Of a DNA stretch of 64,000 nt, positions 1 to 9,588 are shown piece by piece; position 1 is the stretch's first letter; each line of letters begins with the position of its first letter. A model generated the notes under the pieces. It saw only the letters and a program-made list of their open reading frames with translations. It searched no databases and was not told the DNA's origin. A program made the position numbers and the translations under genes. This DNA is from Paenibacillus naphthalenovorans (GTDB lineage Bacteria; Bacillota; Bacilli; Paenibacillales; NBRC-103111): NCBI RefSeq assembly GCF_900099895.1, contig NZ_FNDY01000001.1, forward strand, positions 124,001-188,000, given 5' to 3'.

Positions 1-1
1 T

Positions 2-229
2 TCACTTGCCTTCACTACGGACCTGATCTCGCAGTTTGGCCCCGACTCCTTGGTAGGACGCATCGCATCGACCATTCAGGGCAGCACCGATACAACACTT
101 TATGTGATTACCGTGTATTTCGGGGCGATCGGCATCCGCAAGGCCAGCTACGCCTTGAAGGTGGGTCTGATCTCCGACGCCGTCGGGTTTATCGCTTCCG
201 TCGTTATCTGCTACCTCGTATTCGTTTGA
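2..229 (+). CDS. spmB: Spore maturation protein B, C-terminal part (truncated by window edge)
   Basis: The last 75 codons of a gene that enters from the left edge. The translation contains the SpmB signature STIQGSTDTTLYVITVYFG followed by a hydrophobic C-terminal segment ending in CYLVFV. SpmB is a nucleoside-recognition (Gate)-domain membrane protein. Together with SpmA it is needed for dehydration of the spore core. It lies upstream of rluB-resA, as in B. subtilis (dacB-spmA-spmB-rluB-res). The start lies outside the window. Assignment rests on the conserved motif and on gene order. Confidence 0.93.
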   Translation, partial: SLAFTTDLISQFGPDSLVGRIASTIQGSTDTTLYVITVYFGAIGIRKASYALKVGLISDAVGFIASVVICYLVFV

Positions 230-304
230 TGGCAAGTCCCGCATGGAACCCCTCCGCTATCCGCACATATACTGTAAGCAGTCAACCCGGAAGAGGTGAG
301 CTGC

Positions 305-646
305 GTGCAGTTTTACGGAATTATCGTTCATCATTCCGTCTGTCCCGCTATAAACGGAAAAGGGTATGATTTCTTTATTGCCAAAAGCGGCGCCATCATC
401 CCTTCTTCCGAACAAACCGACCCTCTGTACATCCACATTTGCCTCGAAGGTGATTTCTCCGTGCTTCCTATAGAGTACAACACAGAAGAGAAGGAACAGT
501 TGTTTTTGCTGAACAAATTGATTCAAAAGCTCTCCGATTCATACAAGTTTCACCCGGCCGACATATTTCCGCATACGAATTCGTGTCCGGGCCGCTTTTT
601 TCCGTGGTCTCAACTTGTGATTTCGCCTGAGGATAGGTATCATTAG
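305..646 (+). CDS. Small peptidoglycan-recognition / amidase_2-like protein
   Basis: A 113-residue protein. Near the N-terminus it has IIVHHSVCP, and near the C-terminus PHTNSCPGRFFPW. These resemble the zinc-ligand segments (His, His, Cys) of the N-acetylmuramoyl-L-alanine amidase type 2 / PGRP fold. It is shorter than typical amidases (about 150 residues or more), and the C-terminal His-to-Cys spacing is compressed, so activity is uncertain. I chose the GTG at 305 because the ribosome site AAGAGGTG lies just upstream; an in-frame GTG at 296 overlaps that site. It sits between spmB and rluB, so a cell wall or spore role is plausible but inferred. No signal peptide is visible. Confidence 0.72.
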   Translation: MQFYGIIVHHSVCPAINGKGYDFFIAKSGAIIPSSEQTDPLYIHICLEGDFSVLPIEYNTEEKEQLFLLNKLIQKLSDSYKFHPADIFPHTNSCPGRFFPWSQLVISPEDRYH

Positions 647-665
647 CTTGAGGTGAATCGACAAA

Positions 666-1427
666 ATGGAACGTTTGCAAAAAGTATTGGCCGAAGCGGG
701 TGTGGCCTCCCGTCGAAAATGCGAGGAGTTGATTACCGCCGGACGCGTGGAAGTCAATGATCAGGTAGTCACTACCCTGGGCGTCAAGGTTGATCCGTCC
801 CAGGATTTTATTAAAGTGGACGGGCGTCCGATCCGGCGACAAGCGAAGGTATATGTGATCTTTAACAAGCCCAAGGGCGTCATTACCAGCGCCAAGGACC
901 CGGAGGGCCGCAAAACGGTTACCGAATTTTTCAAAAACATGAAAGAGCGCATTTATCCGATCGGTCGGCTCGATTATGATACCGAGGGACTGCTTTTGCT
1001 GACCAACGATGGCGATTTTGCCCATCTGCTTACGCATCCGAAGCATCATGTGCCGCGCACCTATCTGGCAACGGTCAAAGGGATCCCGCATGGAACACAA
1101 TTGGACAAGCTGAGAAACGGCATCGAGCTGGACGACGGCATGACCTCGCCGGCTGAGGTAGAATATCAGGACGTGGATATGGACAAGAAGGAAGCGGTCA
1201 TCAAAATTACCATATATGAAGGACGCAACCGGCAGGTACGGCGCATGTTCGATGCCATTCATCATCCGATCATTAAGCTGAAGCGGGTTCAGTTCGGCCC
1301 CCTTCAGCTTTCCGGCCTGCCCAGGGGCAAATTCCGTCATTTGACCCCTCAGGAAGTGGAAGAATTGAGGAATGAAGCGCTCTCGGCAGGCGGCGGCAAG
1401 ACACATAAAATTCAAAAAGGCGAATAA
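666..1427 (+). CDS. rluB: 23S rRNA pseudouridine synthase RluB
   Basis: A 253-residue pseudouridine synthase of the RsuA/RluB/E/F group. An S4 RNA-binding domain occupies about residues 1-60 (MERLQKVLAEAGVASRRKCE). The catalytic domain follows, with the family motif GRLDYDTEGLLLLTNDG whose Asp is the nucleophile. The closing segment GRNRQVRRMF is also typical. Family members isomerise a uridine in helix 90 of 23S rRNA. Length and motifs are normal. The position between spmB and resA matches B. subtilis ypuL/rluB. Confidence 0.95.
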   Translation: MERLQKVLAEAGVASRRKCEELITAGRVEVNDQVVTTLGVKVDPSQDFIKVDGRPIRRQAKVYVIFNKPKGVITSAKDPEGRKTVTEFFKNMKERIYPIGRLDYDTEGLLLLTNDGDFAHLLTHPKHHVPRTYLATVKGIPHGTQLDKLRNGIELDDGMTSPAEVEYQDVDMDKKEAVIKITIYEGRNRQVRRMFDAIHHPIIKLKRVQFGPLQLSGLPRGKFRHLTPQEVEELRNEALSAGGGKTHKIQKGE

Positions 1428-1494
1428 TCGTTTATGACATTTTTCGCTATAATGAAAAAAGGATTTACATCCAATGGTTTGAAGGTGAGTGATC

Positions 1495-2013
1495 ATGGGA
1501 AAGCATAGACAATGGATCCAAATCACTATTTTTGCCGTGATCGTGGTAATCGGCGCGTTGACCCTCGCAAGCCAGCTGTACTCCGGCGACAAAAAGCCGA
1601 CCCAAGGGGCTCCGGCTCCCAATTTCAAGCTGCTTGGACTTGATGGGAATACCTATGAGCTGTCCGATTTTAAGGGGAAGGCGGTTGTCGTTAATTTTTG
1701 GGGGACATTCTGCGAGCCGTGCCGCAACGAGATGCCTGCTTTGGAACGGCAGCATGCCAAATGGGGAGATCAGCTGGTCGTGCTCGGGCTGAATTTGGAT
1801 GAACCGAAAGTAGCCGTAGAAAATTTCATTCAGCAATACAAGGTGACGTTCCCTATCCTGATGGACAAAAACGAAGAAATTCGTAAACGTTACGGGGTGT
1901 CGCAGTATCCGACGACCTTTTTTGTCGGACCTGACGGCATTGTCAAACACATCCGCATCGGTGAAATGGATGAACCCTTTATCGAACAAACGGTTTCAGC
2001 CATGCTGAAGTAA
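1495..2013 (+). CDS. resA: Thiol-disulfide oxidoreductase ResA
   Basis: A 172-residue membrane-anchored thioredoxin-like protein. An N-terminal hydrophobic anchor (about residues 8-28) is followed by an extracytoplasmic thioredoxin fold with the CEPC active site at residues 73-76 (NFWGTFCEPCRNEMP). ResA keeps the CXXCH haem-binding cysteines of apocytochrome c reduced so that haem can be attached. The ATG at 1495 is preceded by AAGGTGAG at good spacing; a GTG two codons upstream lies inside that site. It is followed by resB and resC, forming the system II cytochrome c maturation operon. A TATAAT-like hexamer lies at 1448-1453. Confidence 0.96.
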   Translation: MGKHRQWIQITIFAVIVVIGALTLASQLYSGDKKPTQGAPAPNFKLLGLDGNTYELSDFKGKAVVVNFWGTFCEPCRNEMPALERQHAKWGDQLVVLGLNLDEPKVAVENFIQQYKVTFPILMDKNEEIRKRYGVSQYPTTFFVGPDGIVKHIRIGEMDEPFIEQTVSAMLK

Positions 2014-2047
2014 CTTAGAGAAAATCAGATGTAACCAAGGAGGTCAC

Positions 2048-3724
2048 ATGATTCACAATACAAAATGCGAATGCGGGCATCAGAATCATGTCGGCACGGT
2101 TCTGTGCGAATCCTGCGGCAAGCCTCTGACGGATGATGGCGGCGACGAGCCGCTTGAGATGCGGTATGACGGGGTGGCAAGACGTTCCCAGCGGACCAAT
2201 CCCGGTGTGCTTGACCGGGTGTGGAGTTTTTTTTCCTCGGTCAAAGTTGCCATCTGGCTGATTATCATCACATTGATCGGCGCCTCGCTCGGCACCATTT
2301 ACCCGCAAGAGAACACGTTCTTGAATATCGATCCGTCGGTATATTACAAGGAGACGTACGGAACCATCGGCCACATTTATTATTTGCTGGGGCTGACGCA
2401 CACCTTTGAATCATGGTGGTTTATCACGCTTTTGTTTATGATCGGCACCTCCCTTGTCGTGTGCAGTCTGGACAGGGTTCTGCCGCTGTATCGTGCACTC
2501 AGCAAGCAGCAGATCCGAAAGCACACCAGTTTCATCACGAGACAGAAGGTATCCTACGTCGGAGAGATTCCGGGAGCGGAGCTCGGAGAGAAGGCGTCGC
2601 TGGAATGGACGGAGAAGGCCGCCGGGCTGCTGCGCAAGCGGCGATACCGTGTATATACCGACGGTACGGCCTTGCTGGCCGAGAAAAACCGGTTCAGCCG
2701 CTGGGGGCCTTATATTAATCATATCGGTCTCATTATTTTTCTGGCGGCTGTACTGATGCGGAGTATTCCCGGATGGCATATGGACCAGCATCTGGCTTTT
2801 CCTGAAGGACAGCTGGTCAAAATACCGGATACGCCTTATTATCTGAAAAACGAAAAATTTACGCTGGAATTATACACAGAAGAAGAAATGTCAGAGGATT
2901 TCCGTGAAAAAGGTCAGATCGTACCCAAGGTTTACAAAACGGAGGCTGTATTGTACAAATGTACGGCGGATTGCGATGATCCGGTGAAGGAACCGGTTCT
3001 TACGGAGGTGCATCGTCATGACATCCAGGTCAATGAGCCTCTGATGTATGAAGGGCTCATGGCCTTTCAATTCGACTTCAAAATGTCACCGATGCTGCTA
3101 TCCGTCAAGCCATCGCTAAAAAACAAGCAAACCGGCGAAAACTACGGCAGCTTCGACATCTCGATGAAGAAGCCTGCAGAAAGCTATAAGGCCGGCCCTT
3201 ACGAGCTGAAATTAAAAGCTTATTTTCCGGATTTTGGAATGGACAACAAGGGAATGCCGCTGACGAAATCCAACGATCCGGTCAAGCCGGCATTCGTTTT
3301 TGAGATCAAGGGACCGGGATTGAAGCCGGAAGGCGAGCCTTATATGTACTTCCCTCGGCAGGTAGATAAGGTGAACTTCCGTCAGGATGAAATTAACGGC
3401 GCTTTAGCGGACAAGCTGGAGCTATCCGTAGGGTCTATGGACGATGTCCAAATATCGGAGTATATCAGTTTCTTGAATATTAGAGTGGATCGTGCCATGC
3501 CGTTCATATGGGTCGGAGCGGCGATCTCCATGATCGGTCTGGTGATGGGATTTTATTGGCACCACCGCCGGGTGTGGCTGCGCATTGATAACGGGCGGCT
3601 GGCGCTCGGGGCGCACACGAACAAAAATTGGTACGGGATTCGTAAAGAGGTGGCGCAGGTCCTGCAAAAATCGGGAATCGACATCGATCCCAAAATATTG
3701 GAAAGAAAGGAGGTCCAAACGTGA
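2048..3724 (+). CDS. resB: Cytochrome c biogenesis protein ResB
   Basis: A 558-residue membrane protein of the ResB/CcsB family, which forms the system II cytochrome c haem lyase with ResC. The first 25 residues form a zinc-ribbon-like segment (CECG...CESCG), an addition before the first membrane helix. Hydrophobic segments follow at about residues 70-90, 125-145 and 225-240. A large extracytoplasmic domain comes next, and a final helix near residue 480 (FIWVGAAISMIGLVMGF). The gene overlaps the resC start by 4 bases, indicating translational coupling. A clear AAGGAGG precedes the ATG. Confidence 0.95.
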   Translation: MIHNTKCECGHQNHVGTVLCESCGKPLTDDGGDEPLEMRYDGVARRSQRTNPGVLDRVWSFFSSVKVAIWLIIITLIGASLGTIYPQENTFLNIDPSVYYKETYGTIGHIYYLLGLTHTFESWWFITLLFMIGTSLVVCSLDRVLPLYRALSKQQIRKHTSFITRQKVSYVGEIPGAELGEKASLEWTEKAAGLLRKRRYRVYTDGTALLAEKNRFSRWGPYINHIGLIIFLAAVLMRSIPGWHMDQHLAFPEGQLVKIPDTPYYLKNEKFTLELYTEEEMSEDFREKGQIVPKVYKTEAVLYKCTADCDDPVKEPVLTEVHRHDIQVNEPLMYEGLMAFQFDFKMSPMLLSVKPSLKNKQTGENYGSFDISMKKPAESYKAGPYELKLKAYFPDFGMDNKGMPLTKSNDPVKPAFVFEIKGPGLKPEGEPYMYFPRQVDKVNFRQDEINGALADKLELSVGSMDDVQISEYISFLNIRVDRAMPFIWVGAAISMIGLVMGFYWHHRRVWLRIDNGRLALGAHTNKNWYGIRKEVAQVLQKSGIDIDPKILERKEVQT

Positions 3725-4968
3725 GCAGTACTTTCTTGTTCGTTGCTTTTATCATATATTGTATAGCCATGATCGGTTTTGTCATCGGCATCACGGGGCA
3801 AAAATCGGTGCGGGTGACGGATCCGGAAAACTATGGCCGGCGTTGGGGCAAGATTGGCATTGGCTTGACGATTTTCGGTTTCTTGTTCCATGTGACCTTC
3901 TTCTTCACCCGTTGGATAGAGGCGGGACATATCCCGACCAGCAATATGTTTGAATTTATGACGTTCCTCGGCATGATGATTGTTCTTGCGTTTATTGTGT
4001 TATATTTGATTTATCGGGCTCAAGCACTCGGCGTCTTCGCCCTGCCTGTAGCCATCATTATGATTGGCTATGCGTCGGTATTTCCGCAGGAAATTCAGCC
4101 TTTGATTCCTGCACTTCAGAGCTACTGGCTCAAAATTCACGTGACCACCGCTGCTTTGGGCGAGGCCTTCTTTGCCGTTGGCTTCGCGGCCGGTATCATG
4201 TACCTGCTGCAAAGCGTCAACTTTGAAGGAACGAGCCGCAGCGAGCGGTGGGAGCAACGCGGCGTCGAATTCACCCTGTTCACCCTGATTATGATTGTGG
4301 CTTTCGTCGTATCCGTATTCAGCTTTAAAGCGGCGGGATACGAAGCGGTCTTTACGCATCAAGAGAAGATATTGGACCAGAATAAAGTGGAACAGGTGGT
4401 CACGAATCGGGTCGAATATGTGCTTCCGCCGATCGTCAAGCCTTACCAGAGCGAGCTGGTGGAAATGAAGCCGTTTCTGGGCATGACGCAGCCGCTGTTC
4501 GAGGCGCCTTCTTGGATGGAGGGAGCGAACGCCGGCAGGAAGCTGAATACGGTGATCTGGTCGATTTTGCTTGGGATCGTACTCTATTCTCTGCTCCGGC
4601 GGATTGCAAGAAAGCCGCTTGGCCGGGCTCTGCAGCCGTTGATGAAAGGGATTGACCCGGACGATGTCGATGAAATCAGTTACCGTTCGATTGCCATAGG
4701 CTATCCTATTTTTACGCTGGGCGCATTAATTTTTGCCATGATTTGGGCGGAAAAAGCCTGGGGGCGCTTCTGGGGCTGGGATCCCAAAGAAGTGTGGGCG
4801 CTCATCGTGTGGCTCTTTTATGCTGCGTACCTGCATTTTCGGCTGTCCCGCGGCTGGCAGGGCAAGAAATCGGCATGGCTTTCGGTTATCGGCTTTCTCG
4901 TCGTGATGTTTACGCTTATTGGCGTCAATCTGGTTATTGCCGGGCTGCACTCCTACTCCGGTACGTAG
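3721..4968 (+). CDS. resC: Cytochrome c biogenesis protein ResC (CcsA family)
   Basis: A 415-residue multi-spanning protein starting with GTG. It carries the tryptophan-rich haem-handling motif WGRFWGWDPKEVWAL that defines the CcmC/CcsA superfamily. Conserved histidines lie in transmembrane loops (for example HVTFFFTRW near the N-terminus and KIHVTTAALGE). With ResB it exports haem and attaches it to cytochrome c on the outer face. It starts inside the resB stop region (4-base overlap) after AAAGGAGG. Confidence 0.96.
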   Translation: MSSTFLFVAFIIYCIAMIGFVIGITGQKSVRVTDPENYGRRWGKIGIGLTIFGFLFHVTFFFTRWIEAGHIPTSNMFEFMTFLGMMIVLAFIVLYLIYRAQALGVFALPVAIIMIGYASVFPQEIQPLIPALQSYWLKIHVTTAALGEAFFAVGFAAGIMYLLQSVNFEGTSRSERWEQRGVEFTLFTLIMIVAFVVSVFSFKAAGYEAVFTHQEKILDQNKVEQVVTNRVEYVLPPIVKPYQSELVEMKPFLGMTQPLFEAPSWMEGANAGRKLNTVIWSILLGIVLYSLLRRIARKPLGRALQPLMKGIDPDDVDEISYRSIAIGYPIFTLGALIFAMIWAEKAWGRFWGWDPKEVWALIVWLFYAAYLHFRLSRGWQGKKSAWLSVIGFLVVMFTLIGVNLVIAGLHSYSGT

Positions 4969-5009
4969 CGGCGCCATATCTTTTACATCTGAAGAAAAGA
5001 GGGATATCC

Positions 5010-5726
5010 ATGACAGACACAAATACGCGTATTTTGGTTGTGGATGATGAAGAACGGATCCGCCGGCTCTTGCGGATGTATCTGGAGAAAGAGAATTACC
5101 ATATCGATGAAGCGGAGGACGGGGAGACGGCGCTTCGGAAAGCTCTCGAAACGGACTACGACTTGATATTGCTCGACATCATGCTTCCGGGCATTGACGG
5201 TAATGAAGTGTGCGCACGGCTGCGTCAAGTTAAATCGACGCCCATCATCATGCTGACGGCGAAAGGGGAAGAAACCAATCGCGTACAAGGCTTCGAATCC
5301 GGGGCTGACGATTATGTCGTTAAGCCGTTCAGTCCGCGCGAGGTGATCTATCGCGTGAAGGCCATATTAAGGCGTTCCTCGGTTACCGCTTATTTGTCCA
5401 AGGAAGTCAATTCCAGCAACAATATCGTATTTCCTAACCTGGTGATCGAGCATGATGCGCATCGGGTGACGGCCGGCGGACAGGAGGTTGCCTTGACTCC
5501 GAAAGAATATGAGCTGCTTCATTATTTGGCCGTATCGCCGGATAAGGTATTCTCCAGGGAAGAGCTTCTGAAGGATGTTTGGAATTACGAGTTTTTCGGT
5601 GATCTGCGGACCGTTGATACGCATGTAAAACGTTTGCGCGAAAAGCTGAATAAAGTATCGCCGGAAGCGGCCTCCATGATTACAACCGTGTGGGGCGTGG
5701 GCTATAAGCTTGAGGTGCCGAAGTAA
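5010..5726 (+). CDS. resD: Response regulator ResD
   Basis: A 238-residue OmpR-family response regulator. The receiver domain (residues 1-125) shows the acidic pair VVDDEER, the phosphorylated Asp in LILLDIMLPG, and the conserved Thr/Lys (MLTAKGE, VVKPF). The C-terminal winged-helix domain follows, ending in VWGVGYKLE. ResD controls anaerobic and aerobic respiration genes in B. subtilis. I took ATG 5010, behind AAAGAGGG, not an upstream in-frame start that lies inside resC. It is followed immediately by its kinase. Confidence 0.96.
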   Translation: MTDTNTRILVVDDEERIRRLLRMYLEKENYHIDEAEDGETALRKALETDYDLILLDIMLPGIDGNEVCARLRQVKSTPIIMLTAKGEETNRVQGFESGADDYVVKPFSPREVIYRVKAILRRSSVTAYLSKEVNSSNNIVFPNLVIEHDAHRVTAGGQEVALTPKEYELLHYLAVSPDKVFSREELLKDVWNYEFFGDLRTVDTHVKRLREKLNKVSPEAASMITTVWGVGYKLEVPK

Positions 5727-5727
5727 C

Positions 5728-7575
5728 GTGTTTATCTTCAAAAGCGTCGTAGGCAAACTGTGGATCACGATTATCGGGCTGGTCGTTGTCGTACTGCTTA
5801 CGCTCAGCCTTTTTTTATTCCGTTTTATAGAAACCTCATTCCCTAAATCGAAGGACCAGGCGGAAACGCTGAGCAAATTGGCGGTGAAGGTGGCCAGTGA
5901 GATTTCTTTGCACCAGGAAGAGCGGCGTTACTTGCAGGTCGTTAATGAGCTGTTAAGCGCTCAGGATACCAGCGTCATCATCGTTACTACGGATTTTAGA
6001 CAGATTCAGGCGCCGGTCGGTCAACCCGATCATCGGGAAATACGCTATGATGATTTTTTTCTGAATTCGGATCTGCAGAAAGTATTTGCGGGTGAGATTA
6101 AGGACAACCGCCTTAGAAATAGCGGCATGCCGAATACACAGCTGGAGAATCAATATACGGCCGTTGCCGTGCCGTTCATGAATAAGGAACAATCGCAGGT
6201 GGCCGGAGCGCTGATTCTGTATCAGATTACCCAGTCCTCGGAAGAGACGCAGGCTTATGTGAAAAAGCTTTTTGTGGTGGTTGGGGTTGCCGGCTTTTTA
6301 ATGACCACCTTTTTCGCCTTTTTCCTTCTTACCCGTATTACCCAACCGATACAGCAGCTTAAAAAGGCGGCGGATCTGATCTCTAAGGGAGAATACGGCA
6401 CTCGTGTGCCGATTACATCTACGGACGAGATCGGAGAGCTGGCTCAAACGTTCAACCACATGGGCGGGCAGCTTTCCGATACGATTAAAGCGCTCAACCA
6501 TGAGAAGGAGCATTTGTCCAGCGTCCTGCGAAGCATGACCGATGCCGTCATCACTTTTGATGCGGCCGGGCGTGTCATACTGACGAATCCCCAAGGGGAG
6601 AAAATTATTCAGGAATGGAATCAGATCCAGTGGTCGGATGAAAAGCCTGCCCTGACCGGCGGGCAAGCGGGCAGTGGTTCGATGAGCACCATTCCCGAGC
6701 CGCTCAGGCCGCTCTTTGAATCCGTGATTTCAGAAGCGAAAGAACTGACCTCCAAGGTTCATGTCAGAAGTGATGTATGGTCCGTCGTCATGGCGCCCTT
6801 GTACTCCCAAGATATCGTACGCGGTGTCGTTGCCGTGATGCGCAACGTCACGGAGGAGTTTCGTCTGGAGAAGCTGCGAACGGATTTCGTGGCCAACGTG
6901 TCCCATGAGCTGCGGACGCCGCTGTCTATGATGCAGGGATACAGTGAGGCGCTCATCGATGATATCGCGGCCACGCCGGAGGAACGGAAAGAATTGGCGC
7001 AGGTCATTCATGACGAATCCCTTCGGATGGGCAGACTGGTCAGGGATTTGCTCGATCTGGCCAAGATGGAGACGGGGAATATGGAGCTTCATTTCCGGGA
7101 ACTGGACGTGTTGGCTTTCCTCAGGCGGATACACCGGAAATTTGCGGGGCTGTCTAAAGAACGGGGCATCGCGATAAGCTGTACGCTGCCGGATAAACCG
7201 CTGCTGCTTTGTCAAGCGGACGAGGATCGCCTTGAGCAGGTTATGACGAATCTGCTGGATAATGCGCTTAGGCATACACCTGCAGGGGCTCAAATCGAAA
7301 TCAGAGCGTCGGAAGAGCGTTACAAAGGTGAACATGCCATTCTGATCGAAGTCTCGGATCAAGGCTATGGCATACCGGCGGAGGATATTCCTTATATTTT
7401 CGAACGTTTCTATAAGGCGGATAAAGCCCGTACCAGGGGAACCAACGGAGGAACCGGCCTTGGTCTTGCAATTGTCAAAAATATCATCGAAGCTCATCAT
7501 GGAACCATTCAGGTGAAAAGTCAAACCGGACAGGGAACGACATTTTCTATCACGCTTCCCTGCAAAGGTGTGTAA
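5728..7575 (+). CDS. resE: Sensor histidine kinase ResE
   Basis: A 615-residue sensor kinase beginning with GTG one base after the resD stop. Order of parts: a TM helix (about 11-31), an extracytoplasmic sensing region of about 150 residues, a second TM (about 185-205), a HAMP linker (LTRITQPIQQLKKAADLI), a PAS-like segment, the HisKA dimerisation helix with the phospho-accepting His in NVSHELRTPLSMMQGYSEA, and the HATPase domain with N, G1 and G2 boxes (NLLDNALRH, DQGYGIP, GTGLGLAIVK). It phosphorylates ResD in response to oxygen or redox state. The res order is complete. Confidence 0.96.
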   Translation: MFIFKSVVGKLWITIIGLVVVVLLTLSLFLFRFIETSFPKSKDQAETLSKLAVKVASEISLHQEERRYLQVVNELLSAQDTSVIIVTTDFRQIQAPVGQPDHREIRYDDFFLNSDLQKVFAGEIKDNRLRNSGMPNTQLENQYTAVAVPFMNKEQSQVAGALILYQITQSSEETQAYVKKLFVVVGVAGFLMTTFFAFFLLTRITQPIQQLKKAADLISKGEYGTRVPITSTDEIGELAQTFNHMGGQLSDTIKALNHEKEHLSSVLRSMTDAVITFDAAGRVILTNPQGEKIIQEWNQIQWSDEKPALTGGQAGSGSMSTIPEPLRPLFESVISEAKELTSKVHVRSDVWSVVMAPLYSQDIVRGVVAVMRNVTEEFRLEKLRTDFVANVSHELRTPLSMMQGYSEALIDDIAATPEERKELAQVIHDESLRMGRLVRDLLDLAKMETGNMELHFRELDVLAFLRRIHRKFAGLSKERGIAISCTLPDKPLLLCQADEDRLEQVMTNLLDNALRHTPAGAQIEIRASEERYKGEHAILIEVSDQGYGIPAEDIPYIFERFYKADKARTRGTNGGTGLGLAIVKNIIEAHHGTIQVKSQTGQGTTFSITLPCKGV

Positions 7576-7584
7576 AACCAAGCA

Positions 7585-7617
7585 AAAGCCTCCGATTCGT
7601 CATCGGAGGCTTTATTT
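7585..7617. terminator. Bidirectional terminator between resE and serA
   Basis: Stem AAAGCCTCCGAT / ATCGGAGGCTTT with a short loop. T-rich sequence follows on the plus strand, and TTTTGCTT on the minus strand. It can therefore end both resE and the convergent serA. Confidence 0.85.
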
Positions 7618-7666
7618 TATTTGTTGAATCGTCCAACTTTTTCTTGTTGTTCGTGAAACAACCGGA

Positions 7667-9250
7667 TTACAGGGTCAGTTCGATAACGTCAGTAAGTTCA
7701 GGAAGCTGAGACAGCTGCACAATAACGTCCTTAGGCGTCGGTTTGTCGGTTGTCAGCACCATGATCGCCTGACCGCCAATGACCTTGCGGCCTACCTGCA
7801 TGGTTGCGATATTCACATCATTGCTGCCCAAAAGGGTACCTACTTTACCGATAATCCCCGGACGGTCATTGTGGGAGATCAGCAGAAGGTTACCGGATGG
7901 AGCGATGTCGACCGGGTATTGATCGATCTGCACGATGCGTTCACCATAACCCGCAAGCAAAGTACCGGCGAGCAAGTGCTGCTGCTGCTTGGTCTTGAGC
8001 GTAACGGAGACCAGGTTGGTAAACGTCGGCGAAGCCGAGGACTGCTGTACGATCACTTTGACGTCCCTCGTTTTGGCCAAATGCATGGCGTTAACGATAT
8101 TGACTCCTTCAAGCTGGTTCGACAATATGCCTTTGACGATATGCCGGGTGAGCGGGGACGTATCGACGTCGACCAAATCGCCGGCGTAGTTCACGACGAT
8201 TTCGCTGACCGGCCCGTCGACGGTTTGGCCGAGGAACAAGCCGAGCTTCTCGCCCAAGTTGAAGTAAGGCTGCAGTGCGTTCAGAACGTTAGCCGGTACC
8301 GTAGGCATGTTGACCGCATTTTTGAACGGCTGCTCGCGCAAAATATGCAGCACTTCTTCGGATACGTCGATGGCGACGTTCTCCTGGGCTTCAACGGTGG
8401 AAGCGCCAAGATGCGGAGTAACAATAATTTTCGGATGGTTCAGGAATGGATGATCCGGGGCAGGCGGCTCCTGTTCGAATACGTCGAAGGCAGCGCCGGC
8501 CACGATACCGGAATCAATCGCCTCGACAAGAGCCTGCTCATCGATGATCCCGCCGCGGGCGCAGTTGATAATGCGAACCCCTTTTTTCATCGTTTCAAAC
8601 TGAGGACGGCTGATCATATGGCGGGTTTCATTGGTAAGCGGAGTATGCACCGTAATGAAATCCGCTTTGGCGCAAATGTCGTTTACCGTTCCCAGTTTCA
8701 CCCCGATTTTCTCGGCACGTTCTTCTGTCAGGAACGGATCGTAACCGATCACCTGCATACCGAAAGCTTTCGCGCGTTTGGCTACCTCGCTGCCGATTCG
8801 GCCCATGCCGAGAACTCCGAGCACCTTATTGCGCAGTTCGACGCCAACGAACGTTTTGCGGTCCCATTCTCCGCCAACCGTTTTCTTGTATGCCTGCGGG
8901 ATGGAACGCGCAATAGCCATCATCATAGCGAACGTCAATTCACATGTGGCAATGGTGTTGCCGTCCGGGGCATTGATGACCACGATCCCGCGCTTGGTCG
9001 CGGCTTCCAGATCGATGTTATCCACGCCCACACCGGCGCGTCCGACGACCTTCAGCTTGGTACCGGCAGACATGATGCGCTCGGTCACCTTGGTTGCACT
9101 GCGCACCAACAGGGCGTCATACTCGCCGATGATGGCTGCGAGTTCGTCCTCGGACAAGCCGTTCTTTTTCTCTACCTCTACATCCGGTGCCTCGTACAGC
9201 ATTTGAATCCCCATGTCGCTGATTCCGTCCATGACTAATACTTTAAACAT
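7667..9250 (-). CDS. serA: D-3-phosphoglycerate dehydrogenase
   Basis: A 527-residue NAD-dependent dehydrogenase catalysing the first step of serine synthesis (3-phosphoglycerate to 3-phosphohydroxypyruvate). Visible parts: Rossmann motif GVLGMGRIGSEVAKRAK, catalytic segment INCARGGIIDEQAL and HLGAST with the catalytic His. An intervening domain follows, then a C-terminal ACT domain (LLLISHNDRPGIIGKVGTLLG). The start MFKVLVMDG is preceded by GGAGGG at 7-base spacing; an upstream in-frame ATG lies in that site. Length matches the long-form SerA of Bacillus. The T-box leader upstream indicates control by serine tRNA charging. Confidence 0.96.
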   Translation of the reverse strand: MFKVLVMDGISDMGIQMLYEAPDVEVEKKNGLSEDELAAIIGEYDALLVRSATKVTERIMSAGTKLKVVGRAGVGVDNIDLEAATKRGIVVINAPDGNTIATCELTFAMMMAIARSIPQAYKKTVGGEWDRKTFVGVELRNKVLGVLGMGRIGSEVAKRAKAFGMQVIGYDPFLTEERAEKIGVKLGTVNDICAKADFITVHTPLTNETRHMISRPQFETMKKGVRIINCARGGIIDEQALVEAIDSGIVAGAAFDVFEQEPPAPDHPFLNHPKIIVTPHLGASTVEAQENVAIDVSEEVLHILREQPFKNAVNMPTVPANVLNALQPYFNLGEKLGLFLGQTVDGPVSEIVVNYAGDLVDVDTSPLTRHIVKGILSNQLEGVNIVNAMHLAKTRDVKVIVQQSSASPTFTNLVSVTLKTKQQQHLLAGTLLAGYGERIVQIDQYPVDIAPSGNLLLISHNDRPGIIGKVGTLLGSNDVNIATMQVGRKVIGGQAIMVLTTDKPTPKDVIVQLSQLPELTDVIELTL

Positions 9251-9291
9251 TTCATAACCCTCCATTAGTATAAAAATAACATTGGAGCATC

Positions 9292-9582
9292 AAAAAAAGC
9301 CCCCCACCCCGACACGACTAGCGTATACAAGGGACGAGGAGCTGGCTCTCGTGGTACCACCCTAATTCACTGTGCGCTCGCGCGAACAGCCTCTTGTGGT
9401 CTGCCGAATTCACAGACCCGGAAGGGTAACGGCTTCCGGCCGGCTGCAGCTACTTCAAGTTCGATGCAGCAACTCAGGAGTGCTCCGCATATTGAAATTC
9501 GTCCGGTTCGCACCAACCACCGGCTCTCTGAACGTTTCGTCATATGCTTGGCTCCGTCATGGCTTTATTGCAAGTGAAATTT
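9292..9582 (-). promoter_or_regulatory. T-box riboswitch leader of serA, specifier read as Ser (AGC)
   Basis: On the minus strand the leader contains a Stem I region with AGAGAG and the conserved apical GGTTGGTGCGAACCGG. A specifier context GGAGCACTCC follows, in which AGC (9482-9484) is followed by the usual A. The T-box AGGGTGGTACCAC lies at 9351-9363. The terminator stem pairs TCCTCGTCCC (9331-9340) with GGGGTGGGGG (9301-9310), followed by seven T (9292-9298). Uncharged tRNA-Ser would stabilise the antiterminator and allow serA transcription. The specifier was read by eye and not by structure prediction. Confidence 0.9.
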
Positions 9583-9588
9583 TTCATT

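Noticed and set aside
468..1628. 386-codon open frame on the minus strand across rluB and resA
   Set aside because: It is the shadow of two well-supported genes, has no ribosome site and no family motif.
7871..9238. 455-codon plus-strand frame
   Set aside because: Antisense shadow of serA; composition (His/Arg/Asp-rich) is typical of a reverse-frame artefact.
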